This document shows, piece after piece, positions 1 to 6,866 of a stretch of 48,054 nt of DNA (position 1 is the first letter of the stretch; every line of letters starts with the position of its first letter). Made by a program: the position numbers and the translations under genes. The stretch lies in the IMG/VR virus record IMGVR_UViG_3300037116_000060, positions 1 through 48,054 of that record; one strand, 5' to 3'. Under the pieces are notes generated by a model that made no database searches, was not told the origin of the DNA, and saw nothing but the letters and a program-made list of their open reading frames with translations. The DNA is from a virus.

Positions 1-2
1 AT

Positions 3-458
3 GAAGTCGAAAGGATGTTCACCGACCCGGAACTACGGCGCGGACTCTCAAACCCATGGGCTTTCGCAACGCATGCGTTGCTTCCGATATACGCCAGGAA
101 TCGCCCGGCGATCAATCTTCCGGAAGGGCCGATTGATTTCGTGTTTGACGATAGATCAGACAAGAAAGCGATTATTGAGAACTGGGATCGGTTCAAATCG
201 GTCAACCCTGATTGCGCCAATCTGATGGGCGCCACCCCCATCTTTCGTAGCGACCGCGAATACCTGCCGCTTCAGGCAGCGGATCTTTTTGCTTGGTGGG
301 TGCGGCACTGGCAACTAGATGGCGTCAAAGGTAATGAGATTTCCCAATGCGAATTTCCGTGGCCTAGAACCACAGGCATGCCTTGGTCCCACATCGTTAG
401 TTACAGGAAGCAGATTAGAGATCGACTGAGGGAATGTTGTGCTTGTAGAGAAGCTTGA
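3..458 (+). CDS. DUF3800 family protein, C-terminal part (cut by window edge)
   Basis: The frame is open from the first bases of the window, so the true start lies outside. The C-terminal block LPLQAADLFAWWVR matches the conserved end of DUF3800 proteins, a family with an RNase H-like fold that is common in phages and mobile elements and whose activity is poorly established. A preceding FDDRSDKK motif carries the acidic residues typical of the family. Its last 44 bp overlap the convergent HicB-like gene. The family call is fairly safe; function is unknown. Confidence 0.7.
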   Translation, partial: EVERMFTDPELRRGLSNPWAFATHALLPIYARNRPAINLPEGPIDFVFDDRSDKKAIIENWDRFKSVNPDCANLMGATPIFRSDREYLPLQAADLFAWWVRHWQLDGVKGNEISQCEFPWPRTTGMPWSHIVSYRKQIRDRLRECCACREA

Positions 459-612
459 TAGCGGCTGGCACATCTTCCAGAAGCGTGGGCAGATGCGGTC
501 CGGCCAAGATCAAGCCGGACAAGTTAGGGCTAGTGACCAAGTAGCGCTTTTCTACGCTGCTGTAGGCCACTTGCAGATTGATTACCGTTGTAAAACGGGT
601 GCTCGCGTTCAT
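415..612 (-). CDS. HicB/DUF1902-like small protein
   Basis: This 65-residue protein has the HicB/DUF1902 half-fold pattern: a first strand (VINLQVAYSS), a second strand around YLVTSPNLSGL, then the helix LPTLLEDVPAAIKLL. HicB proteins are antitoxins that neutralise the HicA RNase. No hicA-like gene (small, with a GSHH-type motif) is visible next to it, so it is either an orphan antitoxin or an unrelated member of the fold. It is transcribed leftward, opposite to the early operon, which suggests a separate promoter between 613 and 712. Family assignment is moderate. Confidence 0.6.
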   Translation of the reverse strand: MNASTRFTTVINLQVAYSSVEKRYLVTSPNLSGLILAGPHLPTLLEDVPAAIKLLYKHNIPSVDL

Positions 613-622
613 ATGTCACATC

Positions 623-645
623 TTGGGGCTACAGGCCCCAATTTT
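623..645 (+). terminator. Hairpin followed by T-run, terminator-like
   Basis: A perfect 7-bp stem (TTGGGGC / GCCCCAA) with a 5-nt loop is followed directly by TTTT. It could end rightward transcription coming from the DUF3800 side. It lies in the 5' leader of the leftward HicB-like gene, so it could also act there as an RNA structure. Confidence 0.5.
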
Positions 646-712
646 CAACGTTTCCGACGTGGGAATAAAGGCAATTGCTCTCGGATTGAAATCATTGATA
701 GGATGTTTTGAA

Positions 713-895
713 ATGCCAAACACCAAAGACATCGCCCAACTAATCATCGACGAATCCAAGAACTACCCGTACCTGGGCCAATGGTCGGCCTTTTGCCGCG
801 CCCATGGATTCAACCGCCATCAGGTATTTCATTGGCGCAAGAAGCTGGGACTGGCGCGCAGGGCGCCGAGTCGGTCCGAGCACACCGTGACATGA
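713..895 (+). CDS. Small putative DNA-binding protein
   Basis: This 60-residue protein starts at the ATG preceded by AGGA (about 10 nt upstream); longer upstream starts exist but lack support. The segment WSAFCRAHGFNRHQVFHWRKK looks like a helix-turn-helix recognition region followed by a basic tail, as in small phage regulators or transposon-type HTH proteins. Its stop overlaps the exonuclease start (ATGA), so it is translationally coupled to it and heads the early operon. The HTH reading is an inference. Confidence 0.5.
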   Translation: MPNTKDIAQLIIDESKNYPYLGQWSAFCRAHGFNRHQVFHWRKKLGLARRAPSRSEHTVT

Positions 896-1776
896 GCGCC
901 GTAATCGAACCTATCCGCGTCGGCATCGAATCGCGGATTCCTCGCGCGGAGTACGATCCTATTAAGAGCGTAAGCATTACTCGGCTGAAGGAGTTGCGTC
1001 GCTCGCCGCAGCATTATCAATACTCGCTTGAGCATCCGAAGAAGTCTGGCGCTCTCACCTTAGGTATAGCCGCTCACATTGCCGTACTTGAACCGGATCG
1101 CTTCGCAAATGAGTTCGCAATTTGGGAGCGCACTACCGATGCTGGCGCCATGGCTCCGCGACGCGGGCAGCATTGGGATGCGTTCCGTGCGTCGTGTCCA
1201 GACATGACAGTCCTCACTCCAAAAGAGGGAGGATTGTGTCAGCAGATTGCTGAGGCCGTCCGTAACGATGCGCTCGCCATAAAATATCTAGCGAGTGGCG
1301 ATCCAGAAGTCACGTTGCTGTGGGAGACGATGGGGCGCCAGTGCAAGGGTCGCTCCGATTGGCTTACGCGCATTGACGGTAAGCCGTACATCGTCGGACT
1401 GAAGACGGCGCGCGACTGCCGACCGTTCGTGTTCGGGGCGCAGTGCGCGAAGCTTGGCTACCACTTGCAATTCGCGTTCTATCAGGACGGGTATGAGGCG
1501 ATCTCTGGCGTGCGGCCGGCGCTTGTCGAGATCGTCGTGGAATCGGCGCCCCCGCATGCCGTCGCTGTCTACCGCATATCGGATGACGTGTTGGCGCAGG
1601 GGCGTGAGGAATACCTTCGCTTATTGGAGGTACTTGCCAGATGCGAAGCGGAGAATTATTGGCCCGGTCCTGTCCCACAGGAAGAAGAGTTGACGCTTCC
1701 GACATGGGCCTACACCGGCGGCGATGACGATATCGAGGATTTAGGACTCATTGGCGCAGAAAGGGGTAATTCATGA
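892..1776 (+). CDS. RecE/PDDEXK-type exonuclease of phage recombination
   Basis: The 294-residue protein resembles the PD-(D/E)XK exonuclease VIII (RecE-like) family, which makes 3' overhangs for single-strand annealing recombination. Visible marks are the GIAAHIAVLEPDRF block at residues 59-71, the CKGRSDW segment at 151-157 (first catalytic Asp, D156), the LKTARD block at 170-175 and the YHLQFAFY segment at 190-197. The acidic residue expected two places before the catalytic lysine (family DLK) is glycine here (G169-L-K171), so activity is doubtful. The start is set by the ATGA overlap. The next gene is the usual partner of this nuclease. Confidence 0.8.
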   Translation: MSAVIEPIRVGIESRIPRAEYDPIKSVSITRLKELRRSPQHYQYSLEHPKKSGALTLGIAAHIAVLEPDRFANEFAIWERTTDAGAMAPRRGQHWDAFRASCPDMTVLTPKEGGLCQQIAEAVRNDALAIKYLASGDPEVTLLWETMGRQCKGRSDWLTRIDGKPYIVGLKTARDCRPFVFGAQCAKLGYHLQFAFYQDGYEAISGVRPALVEIVVESAPPHAVAVYRISDDVLAQGREEYLRLLEVLARCEAENYWPGPVPQEEELTLPTWAYTGGDDDIEDLGLIGAERGNS

Positions 1777-2216
1777 ACGACGAGCCGCGAAAACTCAAAA
1801 AGCCTACCGTCTACGACGAATTGTACCCCGGTCGCTTCATCCGCGCAGCCGAACTGCTCGGCAAAAAGGTCACGCTAGCGATTAGCGATGTCGATATCGA
1901 AGAACTTCAGGGCGACGACGGCGCGAAGAAGGTAAAGGCTATAATCTCTTTCAAGCAGACAGAGAAAAAACTCGTTGCGTGTAAGACTAATGGCTGGTGT
2001 TTAAAGGAAATGTTCGGCAAGGAAATCTCCAACTGGATCGGGAAGCGAATCACTCTGTTCGAGGACGTCTGGAATGGCGAGCCTTGTATACGGGTATGGG
2101 GGTCCCCTGACATTCAAGAAGAAATCGAAGTGACAGTCACACTGCCACGTCGGCGACCTTTCAAAAAGGTCATGCACAAAATTATGGCGCAGGCGCAACC
2201 GGGGAGCACAGCATGA
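1773..2216 (+). CDS. Conserved phage recombination-cluster protein, possibly OB-fold
   Basis: The 147-residue protein has the pattern of a family found beside RecE-like exonucleases: LLGKKVTLAISDVDIEEL near residues 28-45, a KTNGWCLKEMFG block, then WIGKRITLFEDV and a final beta strand with IRVWG. The alternating strands suggest an OB-like nucleic-acid binding fold, so an annealing or single-strand binding role is plausible but unproven. It overlaps the exonuclease gene by ATGA and the next gene likewise, which places it in one translationally coupled unit. Confidence 0.65.
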   Translation: MNDEPRKLKKPTVYDELYPGRFIRAAELLGKKVTLAISDVDIEELQGDDGAKKVKAIISFKQTEKKLVACKTNGWCLKEMFGKEISNWIGKRITLFEDVWNGEPCIRVWGSPDIQEEIEVTVTLPRRRPFKKVMHKIMAQAQPGSTA

Positions 2217-2509
2217 AAATCGCCCTATACAAATTAGTAGGCATTGACCTGACGGTTATTAGGGACGTGAGCCTAGAACCGTTCATGTCTAGCGTGGTCC
2301 GCGTCAGCGAAGCAATGGATGTGGAGTTTGCGCCAAGGATCGGCAGCGAAGCGGTGGCCGAGGAAATCAACCTGCTCGATGCCGAGATCGCAGAGAAGAC
2401 GCAAGTTTTCGCTGAGGCTATCGACAAGCTCAAGGACGCTAAGGCCAAGCTACTGGCGATCACGCATGCGCCGGCTCCGGCCGGCAAGTCAGCGGAGCGC
2501 ATGCAATGA
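2213..2509 (+). CDS. Small coiled-coil phage protein
   Basis: I do not recognise this 98-residue protein. Its C-terminal half (about residues 45-85) has heptad-like spacing of Leu, Ile and Ala with many charged residues, consistent with a coiled coil. It is coupled by ATGA on both sides in the recombination operon, which is the main support for it being real. Confidence 0.6.
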   Translation: MKIALYKLVGIDLTVIRDVSLEPFMSSVVRVSEAMDVEFAPRIGSEAVAEEINLLDAEIAEKTQVFAEAIDKLKDAKAKLLAITHAPAPAGKSAERMQ

Positions 2510-2718
2510 CCCCCGCCGCCGCCCTGCACGAACAAGCCCAAGCCGAGCGACTGGCCGGTCAATTGCTGACGCAGTACGTACATGCCGTAACCTGCACTGA
2601 CCGCAGCAGAATCTTGGGGCGCGCGCTGTGGGAAGCGGGGAGAGCTGGCGCTTACGGCGAGATGGCGGAGAGGCTGGAATCGGAGATCAAGGACAAACCT
2701 AGAGGGACACGACGATGA
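2506..2718 (+). CDS. Small hypothetical early protein
   Basis: This 70-residue protein is Ala- and Arg-rich and mostly helical by composition. Start and stop both overlap neighbouring genes (ATGA), supporting expression as part of the operon. No family is recognised. Confidence 0.55.
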   Translation: MTPAAALHEQAQAERLAGQLLTQYVHAVTCTDRSRILGRALWEAGRAGAYGEMAERLESEIKDKPRGTRR

Positions 2719-2942
2719 CCCAACCCCAACTAGTAGAGATCCAAGGCATCCTAACCGCCAAGCACGCCATGGACTGGCCCAAAGGACCGCTGACTGACTT
2801 GGAGCTACTGTACGCGTTGGGCAAAGTCATCAAGGACGCGCTGCGCGAGGGGGAGAAGATCGGCATCAACGAGACATCCGCGAATGCACAGCGGCAGTTC
2901 GCGCAGATGCAGAAGCCGGCGGTGCTGTGGCCGGCAGGGTGA
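2715..2942 (+). CDS. Small hypothetical early protein
   Basis: A 75-residue protein starting at an ATGA junction. The sequence KGPLTDLELLYALGKVIKDALREGEKIG is a plausible amphipathic helical region. A 4-bp gap separates it from the next start. No family recognised. Confidence 0.55.
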   Translation: MTQPQLVEIQGILTAKHAMDWPKGPLTDLELLYALGKVIKDALREGEKIGINETSANAQRQFAQMQKPAVLWPAG

Positions 2943-2946
2943 TGAC

Positions 2947-3249
2947 ATGAAAGATAAATGTGAACAGCATCAGCAAGACCTCAAGGAAGTATTTGCCCCG
3001 ATGCATGCACGAGCCGCAAAGGAAATACCTGCGACCCAGACTAGCAATCACATATCTGGTCAGTACGTTCCTGTTGCACAACTGGAGACTCTTGAGCGTG
3101 CGTCGGAGAAGTACCGTAAGGCGCTTCAATTCATCAAAGAATTATCTGGCGAATGCCTGGAGAACGGCGACGTTCGAGTCGGACAAGCTGCCGAGGTAGC
3201 CATGCGCCATATTTACCGCCGGGCCAATGAGGCGCTCCATGGAAACTGA
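2947..3249 (+). CDS. Hypothetical early protein
   Basis: A 100-residue charged protein starting at ATGAAAGAT just after the previous stop. The segment YVPVAQLETLERASEKYRKALQFIKEL is probably helical or coiled coil. It overlaps the next small gene by 11 bp. An upstream in-frame ATG at 2884 would lie inside the previous gene and is less likely. Function unknown. Confidence 0.55.
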   Translation: MKDKCEQHQQDLKEVFAPMHARAAKEIPATQTSNHISGQYVPVAQLETLERASEKYRKALQFIKELSGECLENGDVRVGQAAEVAMRHIYRRANEALHGN

Positions 3250-3394
3250 CATCATCGCCTCTCTCTACCGCGAGCTTATGGACGATCCGTTAAGGACGGC
3301 CGGCGAAGGCGAACTCGAATCTGACGACGCCCCCTTCGAGTCCTTCGAGCGGCGGGATAGGCTGAATGATCGGATGTGGGAGGAGGGGAAGTGA
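3239..3394 (+). CDS. Small acidic protein
   Basis: A 51-residue ORF, METDIIASLY to WEEGK, rich in Asp and Glu. It overlaps the gene before it and joins the next gene by a GTGA overlap. Its last codons form the AGGAGG ribosome binding site of the next gene, which supports the arrangement. Function unknown. Confidence 0.5.
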   Translation: METDIIASLYRELMDDPLRTAGEGELESDDAPFESFERRDRLNDRMWEEGK

Positions 3395-3633
3395 ACTATA
3401 AACCAGATGGGCGTGGTACATCCGATACGCTACTTGAGGATTCGTGTCCGCCACGTACTCGCAAAACGTTTAGGCGGTTGGACGCGATGCGTCGTAATGG
3501 GCCGACTCGCAGAGTATTGGTGTCGCCAGCGGTCTATCGAATGCTTAAAGCATCCGGTGCCGATATGCGCCACTACACTTCCAGCGCACGGGAGACCCCC
3601 AATGCCCCCGCACTTAAAGGCGCCGTGCAATGA
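3391..3633 (+). CDS. Small basic hypothetical protein, GTG start
   Basis: An 80-residue protein read from GTG at 3391, chosen because AGGAGGGG lies immediately upstream and the GTG overlaps the preceding TGA. The middle is Arg-rich (RTRKTFRRLDAMRRNG), which suggests nucleic acid contact, but no family is recognised. Confidence 0.5.
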   Translation: MNYKPDGRGTSDTLLEDSCPPRTRKTFRRLDAMRRNGPTRRVLVSPAVYRMLKASGADMRHYTSSARETPNAPALKGAVQ

Positions 3634-3755
3634 CCACGATCATCATCTGGGTCTGCATCGCCGGCTTTGTCGCCTGTCTAGGCTGGCTGGCGATATTTTC
3701 TGTGATCGGCAGCGCCAGGCTTGAGGCGCAGACTGAAGAGGATGAGAGGGAGTAA
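3630..3755 (+). CDS. Small single-pass membrane protein
   Basis: A 41-residue ORF starting at an ATGA overlap. Residues 3-25 (from TIIIWVCIAGFVACLGWLAI) form one hydrophobic helix followed by a short acidic tail. It is likely an inner-membrane peptide of the early operon. Role unknown. Confidence 0.5.
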   Translation: MTTIIIWVCIAGFVACLGWLAIFSVIGSARLEAQTEEDERE

Positions 3756-3761
3756 ACGAAC

Positions 3762-4076
3762 ATGACTGACGCAGTATTCAACACATTGGCCGCCGTCGCT
3801 CTGATGTGCTCGGGCCATTTCCACGGCTCGTTGACAATGCAGATGCAGCCATTGGAGGGTAAATATGAGGCTGGATTCGAGCGGTGCGTCATTGTCCTCG
3901 CAGCACTGGACGCAGAAAAAGTGCGTCGAGCAGAGGCGCAAAAGGTTGAGGAAAATGACCACGACAAGGCGCGGCTCGCCAATGGTCTAGCAGCTTTGCA
4001 AGGTAAGAGCTTCGAGCCTGAAGCGGCTCCCCCGCCTGCGAAGTCACCTTACGGCTGCACGTTACTTACCAATTGA
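3762..4076 (+). CDS. Hypothetical early protein
   Basis: A 104-residue protein starting 6 bp after the previous stop. It has a hydrophobic N-terminal third, a charged helical middle (EKVRRAEAQKVEENDHDKAR) and a proline-rich end. A weak secretion signal cannot be excluded. No family recognised. Confidence 0.5.
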   Translation: MTDAVFNTLAAVALMCSGHFHGSLTMQMQPLEGKYEAGFERCVIVLAALDAEKVRRAEAQKVEENDHDKARLANGLAALQGKSFEPEAAPPPAKSPYGCTLLTN

Positions 4077-4086
4077 GTGCCCCATC

Positions 4087-4476
4087 ATGAAAACCATACG
4101 CGCCGGCTTCATTCTGCTCACTATGATTGGCTGTTCCTCGGCGCCGACATCACCCACGCCGATTGCCCCAAGAGAAATTGCGTTTTTATTCGTACACCAG
4201 GACACCACGAAATCATGCCCGCATCGTTTTGAGACTACGCCCGGCAAGTACCTTCTTGAGCTTGATAATGAATGCGGTGCGGTTTATTCCATCGACATAT
4301 CAGGCGAGGCCAAAGTGTATCAACCCGACCGCCTGAAGGAATCGCGCGTTTTCTTTGTGGGCGAAATAGAGCGAATGAATAAAGCAAACGCGGAGGCCTC
4401 CCGGAAACAGAACCTCGATTTGCAGAAAGCGTTTCCATTTGACGTGCCGAGTCCCGAGACTAAGCACACCACGTAA
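4087..4476 (+). CDS. Putative lipoprotein
   Basis: The N-terminus MKTIRAGFILLTMIGCSS is a lipoprotein signal peptide with lipobox MIGC, so Cys16 would be lipidated and the 114-residue mature part would face the periplasm. The mature part contains two further cysteines about 20 residues apart (SCPHRF and NECGAVY), a possible disulfide. Lipoproteins in phage early regions can alter the host envelope, for example by superinfection exclusion; that role is only a possibility here. Confidence 0.6.
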   Translation: MKTIRAGFILLTMIGCSSAPTSPTPIAPREIAFLFVHQDTTKSCPHRFETTPGKYLLELDNECGAVYSIDISGEAKVYQPDRLKESRVFFVGEIERMNKANAEASRKQNLDLQKAFPFDVPSPETKHTT

Positions 4477-4485
4477 CCCAGACCC

Positions 4486-4617
4486 ATGAGCAGAATTAAT
4501 AAATCGTTCTTTCGCTGGTGGAGACGGACATTTGGCGAATACTCGCCAACCCATATTGCTATGCACGCCTTTCGAGCTGGCTGGAAACTCGGGCGTCGTG
4601 CTAACCGAACCACGTAA
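4486..4617 (+). CDS. Small basic protein
   Basis: A 43-residue ORF, MSRINKSFFRWWRR to RANRTT, very rich in Arg and Trp. It sits between two genes at short spacing in the same orientation. Real but unrecognised, or possibly only a leader. Confidence 0.35.
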   Translation: MSRINKSFFRWWRRTFGEYSPTHIAMHAFRAGWKLGRRANRTT

Positions 4618-4627
4618 GAGGCATCCC

Positions 4628-4777
4628 ATGTACTTCACCGCCTTTCTTCTCAGCCTGATCGGCATATCGTGCTCACTCGGCGCCACGCTATTCTTCTGCC
4701 GCTGCCTGAGATGGTGCGAGGGGGAGAGGTGGAGGCATACGATGGCCGGTGATAAGTTTCAAGACGGCGTGGAGTAG
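4628..4777 (+). CDS. Small membrane protein
   Basis: A 49-residue protein starting at ATG 4628 after AAGAGG. Residues 2-25 (YFTAFLLSLIGISCSLGATL) form one transmembrane helix followed by a Cys- and Arg-rich tail (FFCRCLRWCEGERW). Function unknown. Confidence 0.45.
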   Translation: MYFTAFLLSLIGISCSLGATLFFCRCLRWCEGERWRHTMAGDKFQDGVE

Positions 4778-4783
4778 CTGCGC

Positions 4784-5134
4784 ATGCTAAAGATTCCGCT
4801 CGACATGGAGATTTACCGTGGGCCGCATTGGGCCGATCCCAACGATATGGGCGACCACGAGAACGGTTGCTTCCAAATTCCTGCGCGCAGCATGGTCATC
4901 GTAGCCAGCAGCGGCGAAGGCTGGGAGCACGTTTCCGTGAGCATCAAGGATCGCTGCCCGACGTGGGATGAAATGGAGTGGGTCAAGCGCAAGCTGTGGG
5001 AAGACTGCGATACGGTCATGCAGTTGCACGTACCTCCGGCCCAGCACAAGAACTGCCATCCTTATTGCCTGCATATGTGGCGTCCGACATTCACGCTTAT
5101 CCCACGACCACCGGCTGAGTTCGTGGCGCCATGA
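4784..5134 (+). CDS. Conserved phage protein, DUF7694-like
   Basis: The 116-residue protein has a conserved block seen in a widespread phage and bacterial family: WEHVSVSIKDRCPTWDEME, then VKRKLW, VMQLHVPP and HPYCLHMWRP, ending with IPRPP. I connect this pattern with DUF7694, but the exact accession is from memory. The fixed His, Cys and Trp positions suggest a folded, perhaps metal-binding, domain. Function is unknown. It overlaps the next gene by ATGA. Confidence 0.65.
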   Translation: MLKIPLDMEIYRGPHWADPNDMGDHENGCFQIPARSMVIVASSGEGWEHVSVSIKDRCPTWDEMEWVKRKLWEDCDTVMQLHVPPAQHKNCHPYCLHMWRPTFTLIPRPPAEFVAP

Positions 5135-5325
5135 CCCGCATCGCGCTACCGCTCCTCGCCGACATCGATGCTCTCAAAGCCGCTAATGAGGAATTAAACG
5201 CGGTCAATAATCGCCTCAGAATTTCTTGGCGCGAGGACACTGCGCGTATCGCTATCGAACGGGATCAGTGGAAGAAAGCGTATCTAGATACGTGCTCTGC
5301 GCTCGGCATAGACCCAAAGCCATGA
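5131..5325 (+). CDS. Small coiled-coil protein
   Basis: A 64-residue protein with a heptad-like helix over most of its length (LKAANEELNAVNNRL, then a charged stretch). It is joined by ATGA overlaps to both neighbours. No family recognised. Confidence 0.5.
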   Translation: MTRIALPLLADIDALKAANEELNAVNNRLRISWREDTARIAIERDQWKKAYLDTCSALGIDPKP

Positions 5326-5528
5326 AGTGGCTCTCCCTCATCGCCATTCTCCTCGCGCTCAACGCGCTGCGCGGGTGGCTGGACAGAAGGCAAAGCTGGA
5401 GATCCAGTCTGGGCCTTTTGCTCGCGCGAGGACCTGCATGTAACCGGCAAGTTGGCCGCTGTTGTTATCGAGCCCATTGGTTTTTTCAGGCGTCACTGGT
5501 TTACGCTAGATGCCGACTACATAATTGA
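5322..5528 (+). CDS. Small membrane protein, possibly frameshifted
   Basis: Starts at an ATGA overlap with MKWLSLIAILLALNALRGWL, a convincing membrane helix. After about residue 30 the sequence becomes Arg- and Cys-rich without recognisable structure, and the next gene's frame appears coding well upstream of any good start codon. Either only the N-terminal part matters or an indel separates two parts of one gene. Confidence 0.4.
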   Translation: MKWLSLIAILLALNALRGWLDRRQSWRSSLGLLLARGPACNRQVGRCCYRAHWFFQASLVYARCRLHN

Positions 5529-5757
5529 GGTCGAATGCGCTCCGTGCCCGAATACGCAGAAAGGTGTTAAGACAGGATTGTGGATTGCAGCGGAAGGCGT
5601 GTTGCGGCCTCGTCGCGATGACTTTGAAAGTCAAAAGTCTGGCACGTGGGAATCCTGCATATGGAAGCCGCCAGTAAAAAAGCCAGAGACTGCTTTGATC
5701 GCGCGGGACTGGGCCGAGTTCACCGAGGCGTGGGAGAGGGAGCGTCAGCATGAATAG
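5452..5757 (+). CDS. Hypothetical protein with uncertain start
   Basis: Read from TTG 5452 this is 101 residues; the frame is open further upstream (VWAFCSREDLHVTGKLAAVV) without a convincing ATG or GTG. The protein has a beta-rich pattern and a Cys pair (VECAPCPNT), with a charged helical C-terminus. No family recognised. See the preceding entry for a possible frameshift. Confidence 0.45.
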   Translation: MAAVVIEPIGFFRRHWFTLDADYIIEVECAPCPNTQKGVKTGLWIAAEGVLRPRRDDFESQKSGTWESCIWKPPVKKPETALIARDWAEFTEAWERERQHE

Positions 5758-6139
5758 GGACGTTGATGCGCACGGCAATTGCGCGAAGTGCGGTGGCACC
5801 CATTACGGCAGCTACACCTGTCCATTATCCGAGGAATCTTTAAAGGAGATTGCAATGAACGAACAGCAAGCAGCAGCAGAGATGCCGAAGTACAAATGCC
5901 ACAAGGAAGTGTGGGCGCTGAAGATCTCCGAGATTCATCCTGGCAGGCGAGACGGCAAAGGACCGGGCGGCACGCTGGTATTCGCTGAGGAGGGCTATGC
6001 ACCGCTGAGCGTCGGTGAGGACTACCTGCAGCGGGACCCTCAGGAAGGCGGCTACTACGTGGTCTATGCTGATGGCTATAAATCGTACTCGCCTGCCAAA
6101 GCCTTTGAAGACGGCTATACGCTCGTCCTCGCCGTCTAA
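5750..6139 (+). CDS. Conserved phage protein with N-terminal Cys motif and internal start
   Basis: The main domain (YKCHKEVWALKI, then GYYVVYADGYKSYSPAKAFEDGYT) is a pattern I associate with a small protein common in proteobacterial phages, function unknown. Two starts are possible in one frame: ATG 5750, overlapping the previous gene, gives 129 residues with a short zinc-ribbon-like extension (CAKCG, then a later Cys). ATG 5855 is preceded by an ideal AAGGAG at -7 and gives 94 residues covering only the conserved domain. The internal start is probably the main one. Confidence 0.65.
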   Translation: MNRDVDAHGNCAKCGGTHYGSYTCPLSEESLKEIAMNEQQAAAEMPKYKCHKEVWALKISEIHPGRRDGKGPGGTLVFAEEGYAPLSVGEDYLQRDPQEGGYYVVYADGYKSYSPAKAFEDGYTLVLAV

Positions 6140-6145
6140 TCCAAA

Positions 6146-6238
6146 ATGAAATCCCTCCTCATCTACCTCGCCCTCGCGACATGGGTCGAGCTGACGGAGT
6201 TCGTGCAGCGAGGATGGCAGTGGAGCCGGCGCATATGA
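6146..6238 (+). CDS. Tiny membrane peptide
   Basis: A 30-residue ORF, MKSLLIYLALATWVELTEF with a basic end, joined to the next gene by ATGA. One short hydrophobic helix. Translational coupling is the main reason to list it. Confidence 0.35.
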   Translation: MKSLLIYLALATWVELTEFVQRGWQWSRRI

Positions 6239-6618
6239 CAAAGGAACTGATCGCGCAACTACGCCGCATCGGCGATGTCGATGAGGGCGGAGAGCCCAGT
6301 ATCGAGCTACTGGCTGCCGCTGTGCTCAATGAGCAGGCGGGGGAAATCGAGCGGCTACAGCGAATAGAGGCCGCAGCTTACGATGCGCTCCAGGCGCAGA
6401 TCGAACGGCTCACAGCCGAACTCACGCAAGCCCGTGAAGGCAGGTGGCCGCAAATTGTTGAGGTGCTGAATGGACATCTCGCCGAGATCGAACGGCTGCG
6501 CGCCGAATTAGCGGCCGCTCCACGAGTGATGATTCATGAGCATTGGAACGCGCCTCACGTTGACGACGAGTTGACCCACCCCTCCGCGCACCCGAGCACG
6601 CCTTGGGAGGTGCCATGA
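6235..6618 (+). CDS. Coiled-coil phage protein
   Basis: A 127-residue protein beginning MTKELIAQLRRIGDVDEGG. Residues 38-105 carry repeated E-I-E-R-L type heptads (GEIERLQRIEAAAYDALQAQIERL and AEIERLRAEL), so a long coiled coil is expected. The start overlaps the preceding tiny ORF (ATGA) and the stop overlaps the HTH gene. This layout is common among small phage proteins that scaffold or oligomerise; no specific role is known. Confidence 0.6.
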   Translation: MTKELIAQLRRIGDVDEGGEPSIELLAAAVLNEQAGEIERLQRIEAAAYDALQAQIERLTAELTQAREGRWPQIVEVLNGHLAEIERLRAELAAAPRVMIHEHWNAPHVDDELTHPSAHPSTPWEVP

Positions 6619-6866
6619 CCGACCGCGCCACCTTCTTCGAGGCCCGCGCCATCGCGGATACCCGCTACCTGCGCAGAGTGCTCCGCGAGTGCCGATGGAA
6701 TGCAGCCGATGCCGCGCGCGAGGCAGGCATGAATCGCACGCAATTCTATAAGCTGATCCGGCGCCTCGGTATCAGATTTCCGCCTAGCGCGAGCGTGCGT
6801 AAGCGGCTGGGAAGGATTCTGAAGTCGCAGTATTCAATGACTGACTCTGAGGATGTGCGCCGATGA
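6615..6866 (+). CDS. Fis-type helix-turn-helix DNA-binding protein
   Basis: An 83-residue protein, read from the ATG overlapping the previous stop. Residues 16-55 (YLRRVLRECRWNAADAAREAGMNRTQFYKLIRRLGI) are a clear Fis/NtrC C-terminal-type helix-turn-helix, with the AAREAGMNRTQFYKLI recognition signature. It lacks any ATPase or receiver domain, so it is a small stand-alone regulator or architectural protein. Its place at the end of the early operon fits a switch to late expression, but that is inference. Confidence 0.7.
   Translation: MTDRATFFEARAIADTRYLRRVLRECRWNAADAAREAGMNRTQFYKLIRRLGIRFPPSASVRKRLGRILKSQYSMTDSEDVRR

Noticed and set aside
1-225. ORF starting at the first base of the window
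   Set aside because: Out of frame with the DUF3800 protein, which reads through the same bases with a recognisable conserved motif.
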